A DNA stretch of 6,092 nt from an uncultured Oscillibacter sp. (GTDB lineage: Bacteria; Bacillota; Clostridia; Oscillospirales; Oscillospiraceae). This document shows positions 1-5,914 of the stretch, in pieces. The DNA lies in the NCBI GenBank assembly GCA_910576845.1, contig CAJTJA010000095.1, positions 1 to 6,092 on the forward strand, in the 5' to 3' direction. The first letter of the stretch is position 1; each line of letters starts with the position of its first letter. A program made the position numbers and the translations under genes. The notes under the pieces are model-generated. The model saw only the letters and a list, made by a program, of their open reading frames with translations, was not told where the DNA came from and did no database searches.

Positions 1-41
1 GGAGATTTACGAAAAAGCCAAATTGTTGTAAAAGGGTAAAT

Positions 42-177
42 TTGCAGGAATGTGTGCTTTTCTGTAAATACGCCTTTGTTTGACATTGACCATAGTTTAC
101 CAGAAAAAGTGCACATTTTCAATACCTCATGGGCAAGTTCTCCCTATTGAAATAACATTGCAGGAAAGTACGCTTTT
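42..177 (+). repeat. Pair of 20-base direct repeats upstream of the plus-strand gene
   Basis: Bases 42-61 (TTGCAGGAATGTGTGCTTTT) and 158-177 (TTGCAGGAAAGTACGCTTTT) match at 17 of 20 positions and are 116 bases apart. A third partial TTGCAGG lies at 179-185, next to the ribosome site. The copies sit in the leader of the gene starting at 198, so they may bind a regulator or be remnants of a duplication. No function can be read from the sequence alone. Confidence 0.6.
80..120 (+). promoter_or_regulatory. TTGACA box and near-palindromic dyad; possible operator
   Basis: A perfect TTGACA lies at 80-85. At 103-120 there is an 18-base dyad, GAAAAAGTGCACATTTTC, in which 16 of 18 bases are symmetric around a GTGCAC core. 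The dyad occupies the place where a -10 box for this -35 would fall, but no acceptable TATAAT-like hexamer is present there, so the promoter itself is not established. A dimeric repressor or activator site controlling the gene at 198 is the simplest reading. The binding protein is unknown. Confidence 0.3.
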
Positions 178-197
178 TTGCAGGGAGGTTCTCCGAT

Positions 198-2309
198 ATG
201 ATTTATACAGAGCGCGAGCAGCTTACGATAATAGAGCTGAAGGAAAAACGGGATACTTTATCATATGCGGAATTGACGTCGGCTTTGATAAAGCGTCCTT
301 CAAACGTTGCGTATATCGAACGGAATGGCTTGCTGTATGGGATTGTTACTACGGGACATATACGCAGGTCACAAGAGGAGCAATTGCCGGAGGTAAAAAT
401 CAGCACAAAATTTAAATTCATCCGTCCGGGAGAATATATGAAGGCAAGGAAATTGCTTCGGGATCCAGAAAATCGTATTCATATAATCCCCGTTGTAAGC
501 TCAGAAGGAAGACTGCTGGGAGACTATGCGGAGGAAGACTGCTTATTATCGGGAAAATATTTTTTAGAGCTTCTAAAATTGCTCAGAATATCAGACTGCG
601 CCAAAAATCTTCGCTATGCGTTGCTAAAGCCCCAGAGCGATTCCCAAGCGGCCCAGTGCCGGTTCTATGAGTGGAAAAACCTGTTAGAGGTAAAAGAGGT
701 GCCGGTGGAGGTAATTGAATTTAAACAGTTTTTTTATGAGTTCGATGGATTCGGCGATATTGATTATTTTATATATTTTGATCGCAGACAAGGTTGGGCA
801 CTAGGCGATCTATTGCCCTCAAAAATTAAAAATCTTTGGGAATACCTTATCCCCTGTTTCGATCTGCTACATGTTTTATCTGACCCTACGGAAGAATTGC
901 TGCTCTCTCTGCAAAAGCAGGGCGTATCCATTTTAACCTATGGTTTTGAGGAAAGCGAAGATGGATATCTGAGGAGATTTAATGACAGGCTTGAAACAAA
1001 ATTACGATCACTTGGCGGGAATGGCATCACATTGTTGCCTCAGATGCGGACAGATTTTTTAGAGGAATTGGAAAAACAATTTGCGAACCAGGAGCTGCCG
1101 TTTGATCTGGACTGTTATTTTCAGGATGACGTTTACAAGGTGCGCGATCGCAGTGGAACATTCCATAATGTTTGCGGTGGAAAGAGAAAAACGGTTGGCC
1201 AGCCGCAAGAATTTAACCATACGGTCCATATTTTAGGTCCCTGCACCATATATGGAAGTTATACAGATGATGCGCATACAATTCCAAGTATGCTCCAAAA
1301 AAGGATAAATGATATAAGTTTACCATATAAGGTAGAAAACGATTTTGCCCCTAGGAATAATAGAAATTTCATGCTGAACAGATTGCTTGCTGCGAGTATA
1401 AAACATGGTGATATTATTATTTATTACAAATGTTACAAATGCCTTCTGCCAGCTCGAAAAATGAAAGCATTTCAAAACTGCAATCTGACAGATATGCTGA
1501 AAAAATACCAGCCGCCTGATTCCTGGTTTGTAGATGAGGTTCTTCACTGCAACCACAAGGTATATCAGTTGATTGCCAGCACATTTTACGAGGAACTTGC
1601 TCCTATTCTGCAACAGGGCGCGGCAAACAGTTACCCCATAGAGCAAAACCACGATATTATTGGAACGCTGTACTTGAATCTATACTTTTCAGACTTTGAC
1701 CCATCGGTGTATCAAACGATTGGCTCCATTGTAATGAACTGCAATCCGTTCACGCTTGGACATCGCTATTTAATTGAAGAAGCGCTAAAACGGGTCAATT
1801 TCCTCATAATTTTTGTGGTGGAAGAGGACGAGTCCCTTTTTTCTTTTCAGGAGCGTTTTTCCATGGTCTGCGCGGGGACTGCCGACTTACAGAATGTGAT
1901 AGTGGTTCCCAGCGGAGATTTTATTCTTGCAAAGCTGTCGTTCCCGGAGTATTTTGTCAAGCAAACAGATGAACATTTGAAGGAAAATACAGAAAACGAT
2001 ATTCGGCTCTTTGCTGAAAAGATTGCGCCAAGACTTGGTATTACCCATCGGTTTGTGGGGGAGGAACGGGAGGATGAAGTGACCGATGCGTATAATCAGG
2101 CAATGAATCGCATTTTACCGGCCAATGGAATTCAAGTCGTAGAGATTCCAAGAAAGCAAAGCGGTGCGGAACTAATCAGCGCGTCAAGGGTCCGAAAATG
2201 CCTGATGGAAAACGATTTGGAAAGGTTGGATAAATTGATCCCTGCTTCTACGAAGGAAACCCTGTTTTGGCAAACAAGTTGTATAGTCAATGCAGTTGAA
2301 AAGGGGTAG
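198..2309 (+). CDS. Multidomain protein: CBS-like pair, SGNH-like middle, CitC-type nucleotidyltransferase domain
   Basis: This gene encodes 703 residues. The ATG at 198 follows GGGAGG (183-188) by nine bases. Residues about 23-120 resemble a CBS pair: VAYIERNGLLYGIVTTGHIRR at 37-57 lacks a catalytic look, and IPVVSSEGRLLGDY at 97-110 is the second unit. Residues about 343-460 resemble an SGNH-type fold, with GPCTIYG (347-353), strand GDIIIYY (404-410) and a late DEVLHCNHKVYQLIA (446-460) like the D..H.N..GY block. Residues about 507-685 match the C-terminal domain of citrate lyase ligase: MNCNPFTLGHRYLIEEA (513-529) carries the TxGH form of the HxGH nucleotide-binding motif, and ISASRVR (660-666) corresponds to the ISSTxIR loop. 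Transfer of a nucleotide to a phosphorylated or acyl substrate is therefore inferred. The CitC acetyltransferase-like N-terminus and citrate lyase genes are absent, so it should not be called citC. No signal peptide or membrane segment is seen, so it is probably cytosolic. The AT-rich composition differs from its neighbours. The nucleotidyltransferase call is fairly safe; the CBS call is moderate and the SGNH call weak. Confidence 0.85.
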   Translation: MIYTEREQLTIIELKEKRDTLSYAELTSALIKRPSNVAYIERNGLLYGIVTTGHIRRSQEEQLPEVKISTKFKFIRPGEYMKARKLLRDPENRIHIIPVVSSEGRLLGDYAEEDCLLSGKYFLELLKLLRISDCAKNLRYALLKPQSDSQAAQCRFYEWKNLLEVKEVPVEVIEFKQFFYEFDGFGDIDYFIYFDRRQGWALGDLLPSKIKNLWEYLIPCFDLLHVLSDPTEELLLSLQKQGVSILTYGFEESEDGYLRRFNDRLETKLRSLGGNGITLLPQMRTDFLEELEKQFANQELPFDLDCYFQDDVYKVRDRSGTFHNVCGGKRKTVGQPQEFNHTVHILGPCTIYGSYTDDAHTIPSMLQKRINDISLPYKVENDFAPRNNRNFMLNRLLAASIKHGDIIIYYKCYKCLLPARKMKAFQNCNLTDMLKKYQPPDSWFVDEVLHCNHKVYQLIASTFYEELAPILQQGAANSYPIEQNHDIIGTLYLNLYFSDFDPSVYQTIGSIVMNCNPFTLGHRYLIEEALKRVNFLIIFVVEEDESLFSFQERFSMVCAGTADLQNVIVVPSGDFILAKLSFPEYFVKQTDEHLKENTENDIRLFAEKIAPRLGITHRFVGEEREDEVTDAYNQAMNRILPANGIQVVEIPRKQSGAELISASRVRKCLMENDLERLDKLIPASTKETLFWQTSCIVNAVEKG

Positions 2310-2345
2310 AATCTCCTTTTCAACCGGCAGGCCTACGGCCTGCCG
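2295..2345 (+). repeat. Two adjacent hairpins at the 3' end of the plus-strand gene
   Basis: Hairpin 1 pairs 2295-2306 (GTTGAAAAGGGG) with 2313-2324 (CTCCTTTTCAAC). This is 12 pairs including one G-U, with a six-base loop that contains the TAG stop at 2307-2309. Hairpin 2 follows at once: 2325-2332 (CGGCAGGC) pairs with 2338-2345 (GCCTGCCG) around the loop CTACG. No T-run follows on the plus strand, so this is not a classic intrinsic terminator, but it could stop ribosome-free RNA polymerase or protect the 3' end. The strict adjacency suggests a palindromic repeat unit inserted at the gene end. Confidence 0.6.
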
Positions 2346-2480
2346 AAGCGCAAAGCGCCCGTGCGTTTCTATGAAGTCAAGCACAAAACGCCGCTCCGCA
2401 CCATTCAAATCATAAGTTTTTAAGGCCTCATTGAAACTTGAAAAACTTGCGCAGGCTGTCAAGAAAGTATTTTTGCCAGA
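2346..2480. other. Intergenic stretch without a supported gene; further small inverted repeats
   Basis: No ribosome site or gene is convincing here. GCGCAAAGCGC lies at 2348-2358, and AAGTTTTT (2414-2421) is the complement of AAAAACTT (2441-2448). On the minus strand the segment reads open for about 40 codons (including KTYDLNGAERR and LDFIETHGRFALRQ), continuous with the hairpins at 2295-2345. This may be a degenerate gene remnant or part of an interspersed repeat; I cannot decide between these from one copy. Confidence 0.4.
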
Positions 2481-2483
2481 CTG

Positions 2484-2513
2484 AGAAGGACCGCCCTCCC
2501 GGGCGGCCCTTCT
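2484..2513 (-). terminator. Terminator-like GC hairpin between convergent genes
   Basis: AGAAGGACCGCCC (2484-2496) pairs with GGGCGGCCCTTCT (2501-2513) around a four-base loop. The single A/C mismatch becomes a G-U pair in the minus-strand RNA, so the stem is continuous there. It begins six bases past the anti-sigma stop. The minus-strand tail is only weakly U-rich, while the plus-strand tail CTTCTTCCTGTT is pyrimidine-rich, so the hairpin may serve both convergent units. Confidence 0.6.
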
Positions 2514-2518
2514 TCCTG

Positions 2519-3631
2519 TTATTGACCGGCTTTGTCTGACCAAATCAGGACACTGCCTTGACGGTATCCGCTTTGTTCTTCCAGCAGCGTTATCATGCGC
2601 TGATACTCCAGGGGGGATTCCGCATACTCCTTAAAGTTCTCATGGACGGGCCAGCTCGTACCGCACCGGAGATTGTAGGCCTCCGTCAACTTGGCCATCA
2701 GCTCTGTGGCGTATTCCACAGTAACCCTGCCGCCTGTGACCGTCCGTCCGGAGCCTTTTTCCGGCTCGAAGGCGTAGGCCACCTCGTCTAGGTTATCCAC
2801 CAGGGCCAGAATCTGGAGGAAATAGCTCTCCGTCCAATCCCATATGACGAAGGGACTGATTCGCTTCTCAAATTTCAGTGTCAGGACATAAGGCCGCTCA
2901 CTGGTTTGCAGGGACATGGTGTGCCCTCCCGTGAACTCCTGGAGCTGCAAAGCGTCCAGGATCCGCCCCAGGGCAACGGGATCCCCGCAGTAGGGGGTTT
3001 TCGTCTCCAGCATCCGCAGAGTGTCCGGGTGGATAATCAGCCCCTCCTGCCACACCAGCCGCCCGCAAATCCACACCTCTGTCAGGCCGTCCAGGAGGAT
3101 GGACAGGGGAACCTGCTTCACGTATCCCTCCACATCTTCGATTTTCGTCCGCATAAACAGGGCCTGGAAGAGGTTCACCCGGACCTCCCGGGCGGTGTAG
3201 GTGAGGACCCCGTCCTTTGTGACGGCTTTCAGCCCCCGAAGCTCATAGGCCCCCCGGTAGGTGTCCGCCAGCAGGGTAAGGTTGTTGTCCTCGTCCACGT
3301 GGGCGAACTCAATGCGGATATGCTCTGCGTCCGGCGTCCAGCCGATGACGAACTCCTTCAACAGGTATCCGCCCATTACCAGCAGTATCGTGCACACCAC
3401 CGCCAAAATCATTTTCCTGGCGGTTCCCTTCTTCACCCGCTTGAGGTAGTCCACTTCCTTGGCGGTTTCTTCCGCCTCCGGCGGGGAGGCCATGGCCTCC
3501 TGTTCCGCCCGACACTCCGGGCAGTTCTCCAGATGCCGTTCCACCGCCTCCTGTGATTCCTTCCCCAGGAGGTTTTCCACATAGCTAGGCAGCAAATCCC
3601 GCACCACGCCGCAGCTTAAATCATTCTTCAT
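2519..3631 (-). CDS. Membrane anti-sigma factor, zf-HC2 domain plus DUF4825 domain
   Basis: This 370-residue protein is the likely inhibitor of the ECF sigma factor encoded just upstream. Its N-terminus carries the zinc anti-sigma motif: Cys7, then H33-x3-C37-x2-C40 (RHLENCPECR). A charged linker leads to one membrane helix at about 74-92 (MILAVVCTILLVMGGYLL). The remaining roughly 275 residues should lie outside the membrane. Residues about 207-300 (TPYCGDPVALGRILDAL at 212-228, then RPYVLTLKFE) look like DUF4825, a domain common behind zf-HC2 in clostridia. I chose the ATG at 3631 because GGAGG lies eight bases before it; the ATG at 3646 would place that GGAGG inside the gene. The start overlaps the sigma gene by 11 bases, which implies coupled translation and a fixed ratio of the two proteins. 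The sensed signal is unknown. The anti-sigma call is strong by motif and position, and the DUF4825 assignment is moderate. Confidence 0.9.
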   Translation of the reverse strand: MKNDLSCGVVRDLLPSYVENLLGKESQEAVERHLENCPECRAEQEAMASPPEAEETAKEVDYLKRVKKGTARKMILAVVCTILLVMGGYLLKEFVIGWTPDAEHIRIEFAHVDEDNNLTLLADTYRGAYELRGLKAVTKDGVLTYTAREVRVNLFQALFMRTKIEDVEGYVKQVPLSILLDGLTEVWICGRLVWQEGLIIHPDTLRMLETKTPYCGDPVALGRILDALQLQEFTGGHTMSLQTSERPYVLTLKFEKRISPFVIWDWTESYFLQILALVDNLDEVAYAFEPEKGSGRTVTGGRVTVEYATELMAKLTEAYNLRCGTSWPVHENFKEYAESPLEYQRMITLLEEQSGYRQGSVLIWSDKAGQ

Positions 3632-4112
3632 CACACGCGCCTCCATTCCGCAATTTTTCTTTACTCCGATAAAAGGTCACCCGGGCCCAGGTCTCCGTTT
3701 TTCCCATTACGTCCCCAATCTCCCGGAAGCTGAGCCCTCCGAAGGCCCGAAGATACACCACCTCCCGCTGGGGTTCCGGCAGACTGTGGACCAGCCGGAG
3801 CAGGTCCATCCGGCCCTCTTTCCCCAAAAGTCCCTCCTCCGCCGAGGGACATGGGACATCCGGGATGTCTTCCGGCGAGACCGGGGTTTCCCGCTTTCGC
3901 TTGCGAAGGTGCTGATACCAGAGGTGCTTCGCAATCTGACACAGCCAGACGGAGGCTTTGCAGCTTCCGTCAAAGCGGTCCACGGACCTCACCGCCTGAT
4001 AAAAGGTCTCCTGGGTCAGCTCCTCCGCCAGGTGCGCATCCCCCGTCTTAGCAAGGAGAAACTTATAGACGGTCTGGGCATGCTGCTGATAGACTTTCCG
4101 CATGTCTTCCAT
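3621..4112 (-). CDS. ECF-family RNA polymerase sigma factor
   Basis: This 163-residue protein directs RNA polymerase to a small alternative regulon. Region 2 spans about 5-74: HLAEELTQETFYQAVRS (27-43) is the core-binding helix, and ASVWLCQIAKHLWYQHLRKR (53-72) is the basic -10 recognition part. A short acidic linker follows. Region 4 spans about 102-155, with LPEPQREVVYLRAFGGLSFREIG (111-133) leading into a helix-turn-helix that ends in TFYRSKEKLR, the usual -35 reader. No region 1 or 3 is present, and the length is typical for the class. The ATG at 4112 was chosen because AAAGGAGG ends seven bases before it; the frame stays open to 4304 but that extension only translates a terminator and leader. 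The gene overlaps the anti-sigma gene by 11 bases and is probably first in a two-gene operon. Autoregulation is usual for this class but is not proven here. Confidence 0.95.
   Translation of the reverse strand: MEDMRKVYQQHAQTVYKFLLAKTGDAHLAEELTQETFYQAVRSVDRFDGSCKASVWLCQIAKHLWYQHLRKRKRETPVSPEDIPDVPCPSAEEGLLGKEGRMDLLRLVHSLPEPQREVVYLRAFGGLSFREIGDVMGKTETWARVTFYRSKEKLRNGGACDEE
3640..3644 (-). promoter_or_regulatory. Ribosome binding site that fixes the anti-sigma start
   Basis: On the minus strand GGAGG ends eight bases before the ATG at 3631. It lies inside the last codons of the sigma gene and overlaps the start of the alternative upstream ATG (3646), which has no comparable site of its own. 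This favours the shorter protein and supports translational coupling. Confidence 0.75.
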
Positions 4113-4119
4113 AGCGCAG

Positions 4120-4127
4120 CCTCCTTT
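4120..4127 (-). promoter_or_regulatory. Strong ribosome binding site of the sigma factor gene
   Basis: AAAGGAGG on the minus strand lies seven bases before the ATG at 4112. It decides the start against the longer open frame reaching 4304, which has no comparable site. Confidence 0.85.
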
Positions 4128-4201
4128 CGGGGGAGTGTAATTGCCCTTGCAGGCAGAGAGAGCTTTTGCTGCCTTGATGGCCGGCTTGCAATCAAAGCAC
4201 C

Positions 4202-4224
4202 TGAAAGGAATCGGATTCTTTTCA
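4202..4224 (-). promoter_or_regulatory. 23-bp interrupted palindrome in the sigma factor leader; operator candidate
   Basis: Around the central base 4213, ten of eleven base pairs are symmetric: the left arm TGAAAGGAATC (4202-4212) mirrors GATTCTTTTCA (4214-4224), with one mismatch at 4207/4219. A one-base centre is unfavourable for an RNA hairpin, so a DNA site for a dimeric regulator is more likely. It lies just downstream of the candidate promoter at 4236-4263, where a bound protein would block transcription. I do not recognise the regulator. Confidence 0.5.
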
Positions 4225-4235
4225 TCTGCTCTGAC

Positions 4236-4263
4236 TATATATCCTCCGGGCAAGCGGAACGTT
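4236..4263 (-). promoter_or_regulatory. Candidate promoter of the sigma/anti-sigma operon, ECF-like
   Basis: On the minus strand, GTAACGTT (4265-4258) contains the AAC core typical of ECF -35 elements. About 16 bases later comes GATATATAG (4242-4234). The position fits a leader of about 120 bases before the sigma gene and lies directly after the hydrogenase terminator. The -10 part does not show the CGTC core common in ECF promoters, so a sigma-A promoter using the TATATA is an alternative. Confidence 0.35.
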
Positions 4264-4275
4264 ACGCTTCTGATT

Positions 4276-4307
4276 AAAAAATTTGACGGGCTTTCGCCCG
4301 TCAAATT
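4276..4307 (-). terminator. Intrinsic terminator of the hydrogenase gene
   Basis: Bases 4280-4291 (AATTTGACGGGC) pair perfectly over 12 positions with 4296-4307. The loop reads GAAA in the minus-strand RNA, a stable tetraloop, and the stem is followed by a U-run from the A-tract at 4276-4281. It starts about 20 bases past the hydrogenase stop codon. It is directional for the minus strand and separates the hydrogenase from the sigma operon. Confidence 0.92.
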
Positions 4308-4328
4308 CTTTACACGTATACCGGCTTT

Positions 4329-5870
4329 TTAATCGTGGTAATTGATCTCGTATTTCTGCTCTACTTCCTCCAGCCGGTCCAGGTAGGGACTCTCTGTACA
4401 GCTCATGGACGGAGCCTCATTCTTGAACTTTTCCACCGTCATCATGCTGTCACGCACCGGACGGATGGTGCCTGCGCCGGCTACGCAGCCGCCGGGGCAG
4501 CCCATACCCTCCAGCAGATAGCCGTCCCGCTTGCCCGCCTTTGCCATGGCCAGCATCTTCCGGCAGTTCTTCAGGCCATCGCCGTATTCGATTTTAATCT
4601 GCCGGTCCGGGTCAATGTGCTTGATGGCCTCCACCACGGCGGCGGCCACGCCTCCGCCCACGGCGAAGCCCCGGCCCATTCCGGTGCCCTCATCCATCTC
4701 GTCCTCGGGATTGGCGTGCAGCTTGGCAAAGTCGATATCCGCTGCATCAAATACGCCCTGCATTTCCTCAAAGGTGAGGACAAAATCCACATCAGAACGA
4801 ATGGTCCGGCGGTTGGCCTCCAGCTTTTTGGCGGAGCAGGGCCCAATGAAGACGACTTTGGCGTCAGGGTGGTCCTTTTTCACCATGCGGGCAGTAATGA
4901 CCATGGGGGTCAGAGCCATAGAGATGTACTCAGAAAACTCGGGATAGAGCTTTTTAGCCATGACGCTCCAGGCGGGGCAGCAGGAGGTGCCCATCCAAGG
5001 CTGCTTGGCGGGGACTTCCTCCAAGAAGTCGTGCGCTTCCTCTACCGTGCACAGGTCCGCGCCGATGGAGACCTCCACTACATCATAAAAGCCCAATACC
5101 TTCATAGCCGCGTGAATTTTAGCGGGTGTGGCATCCTTGCCGAACTGGCCTACAAAAGCGGGGGCGACGCAGGCAATCACCTTTTCGTTGTTCCGCAGGG
5201 CCTGGCCAACCTGATAAATCTGACTCTTGTCGGCAATGGCGCCAAAGGGGCAGTTTACCAAGCACATGCCGCAGGAGACGCATTTATCATAGTTGATTTT
5301 AGCCCGGCCCAGCTCGTCGGACTCAATGGCGTCCATACCGCAGGCGGCGGCGCAGGGGCGCTCAATTTTGCTGATGGCCCGGTAGGGGCATTGGTTATAG
5401 CATTTTCCGCATTTGATGCATTTGTCCTGATCGATGTGGCAGTGCTTATCCTTATCCATGTAAATAGCGTCTTTGGGGCAGACATTCATACAGGGATGGG
5501 AAATACAGCCCTGGCAGTTGTCGGTGATGCGGAGCTGTTTGGGAGGGCAGGCGTTGCAGGCGAAGGGAATAATGTTGACCAAGGGATTTTCAAAATGCTT
5601 TTTGGACTTTTCCGCCCACTGGAGGTCTTCACTGACAGGGGTGGTTTCCCCGGCGTAACGGAGGTTCAGGCCCAAGGCCAGGCGGACCCGCTCCTGAACA
5701 ATGGCCCGCTCCAGAAAGACATCATGACGGTGATGGGCTACGTCGCCCTGAATCATCTTCAGGGGAATCTGATCCAGAAGACGAGGATCCCCGCCTTCAA
5801 AAGCCAGCTTGGCCACCTCTTTGAATACGGTGCGGCGGATGTCGTCAACCGCGCTGTGTACACCTCTCAT
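4329..5870 (-). CDS. Monomeric [FeFe] hydrogenase with N-terminal polyferredoxin part, group B-like
   Basis: This 513-residue enzyme should catalyse reversible 2H+ + 2e- = H2, most likely with reduced ferredoxin as donor, in the cytoplasm during fermentation. The H-cluster motifs are complete: GTSCCPAW (294-301, with Cys298 the presumed cluster ligand and Cys297 the presumed proton relay), IGPCSAKKLEA (342-352, Cys345), and EGMGCPGGC (454-462, Cys458 and Cys462). GADLCTVEEA (270-279) matches the acidic stretch of the usual proton path. Before this lie cysteine motifs for iron-sulfur clusters: C119xxC122x4C127x3C131, C151xxC154xxC157x3C161 and C197xxC200xxC203x3C207, plus C105xxC108 and C173x3C177. 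That is sixteen cysteines, enough for up to four [4Fe-4S] clusters. Residues 1-100 are not recognised. There is no 2Fe-2S domain as in CpI and no PAS domain as in sensory forms, so I infer a group B-like fermentative enzyme. AGGAGG (5879-5884) lies eight bases before the ATG. The maturation genes hydE, hydF and hydG are not in the window. Confidence 0.95.
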   Translation of the reverse strand: MRGVHSAVDDIRRTVFKEVAKLAFEGGDPRLLDQIPLKMIQGDVAHHRHDVFLERAIVQERVRLALGLNLRYAGETTPVSEDLQWAEKSKKHFENPLVNIIPFACNACPPKQLRITDNCQGCISHPCMNVCPKDAIYMDKDKHCHIDQDKCIKCGKCYNQCPYRAISKIERPCAAACGMDAIESDELGRAKINYDKCVSCGMCLVNCPFGAIADKSQIYQVGQALRNNEKVIACVAPAFVGQFGKDATPAKIHAAMKVLGFYDVVEVSIGADLCTVEEAHDFLEEVPAKQPWMGTSCCPAWSVMAKKLYPEFSEYISMALTPMVITARMVKKDHPDAKVVFIGPCSAKKLEANRRTIRSDVDFVLTFEEMQGVFDAADIDFAKLHANPEDEMDEGTGMGRGFAVGGGVAAAVVEAIKHIDPDRQIKIEYGDGLKNCRKMLAMAKAGKRDGYLLEGMGCPGGCVAGAGTIRPVRDSMMTVEKFKNEAPSMSCTESPYLDRLEEVEQKYEINYHD

Positions 5871-5891
5871 AGCAGTTTCCTCCTATTTTTT

Positions 5892-5910
5892 CAGGCGGCG
5901 GCCCCGCCTG
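5892..5910 (-). other. GC-rich hairpin in the hydrogenase mRNA leader
   Basis: CAGGCGG (5892-5898) and CCGCCTG (5904-5910) form a perfect seven-pair stem around a five-base loop. In the minus-strand mRNA it is followed by AAAAAATAGGAGG, so it ends seven bases before the ribosome site. It leaves that site free and lacks a U-run, so it is not a terminator. A stabilising 5' structure is the likely role. Confidence 0.55.
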
Positions 5911-5914
5911 TTCT

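Noticed and set aside
42..70. A sigma-A promoter formed by TTGCAG (42-47) and TAAATA (65-70).
   Set aside because: The spacing is 17, but each box matches the consensus at only about three of six positions.
139..188. Pairing of CTCCCT near 140-145 with the ribosome site AGGGAG at 182-187 as a translational switch.
   Set aside because: Only six pairs with a 36-base loop and no supporting alternative structure.
80..415. A 111-codon plus-strand frame beginning in the leader of the first gene.
   Set aside because: It starts with TTG inside the TTGACA box, has no ribosome site, and overlaps the much longer supported gene in another frame.
1720..2270. Calling the first gene citrate lyase ligase (citC).
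   Set aside because: Only the C-terminal domain matches. The N-terminal part is different and no citrate lyase subunit gene is seen.
2184..2543. A 119-codon minus-strand frame spanning the gap between the convergent genes.
   Set aside because: It starts inside the anti-sigma gene end, crosses the terminator-like hairpin and runs into the first gene. It is not accepted as a gene; only the gap portion is noted as a possible remnant or repeat.
2906..3556. A 216-codon plus-strand open frame opposite the anti-sigma gene.
   Set aside because: Its product is rich in P, G, H and Q with no domain signal, and the opposite strand carries a clear zinc motif and membrane helix.
3786..4277. A 163-codon plus-strand open frame opposite the sigma gene.
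   Set aside because: It is antisense to clear sigma regions 2 and 4 and lacks a ribosome site.
4113..4304. An N-terminal extension of the sigma factor to 227 residues.
   Set aside because: The extension translates the upstream terminator, promoter and dyad. A strong ribosome site marks the internal ATG at 4112.
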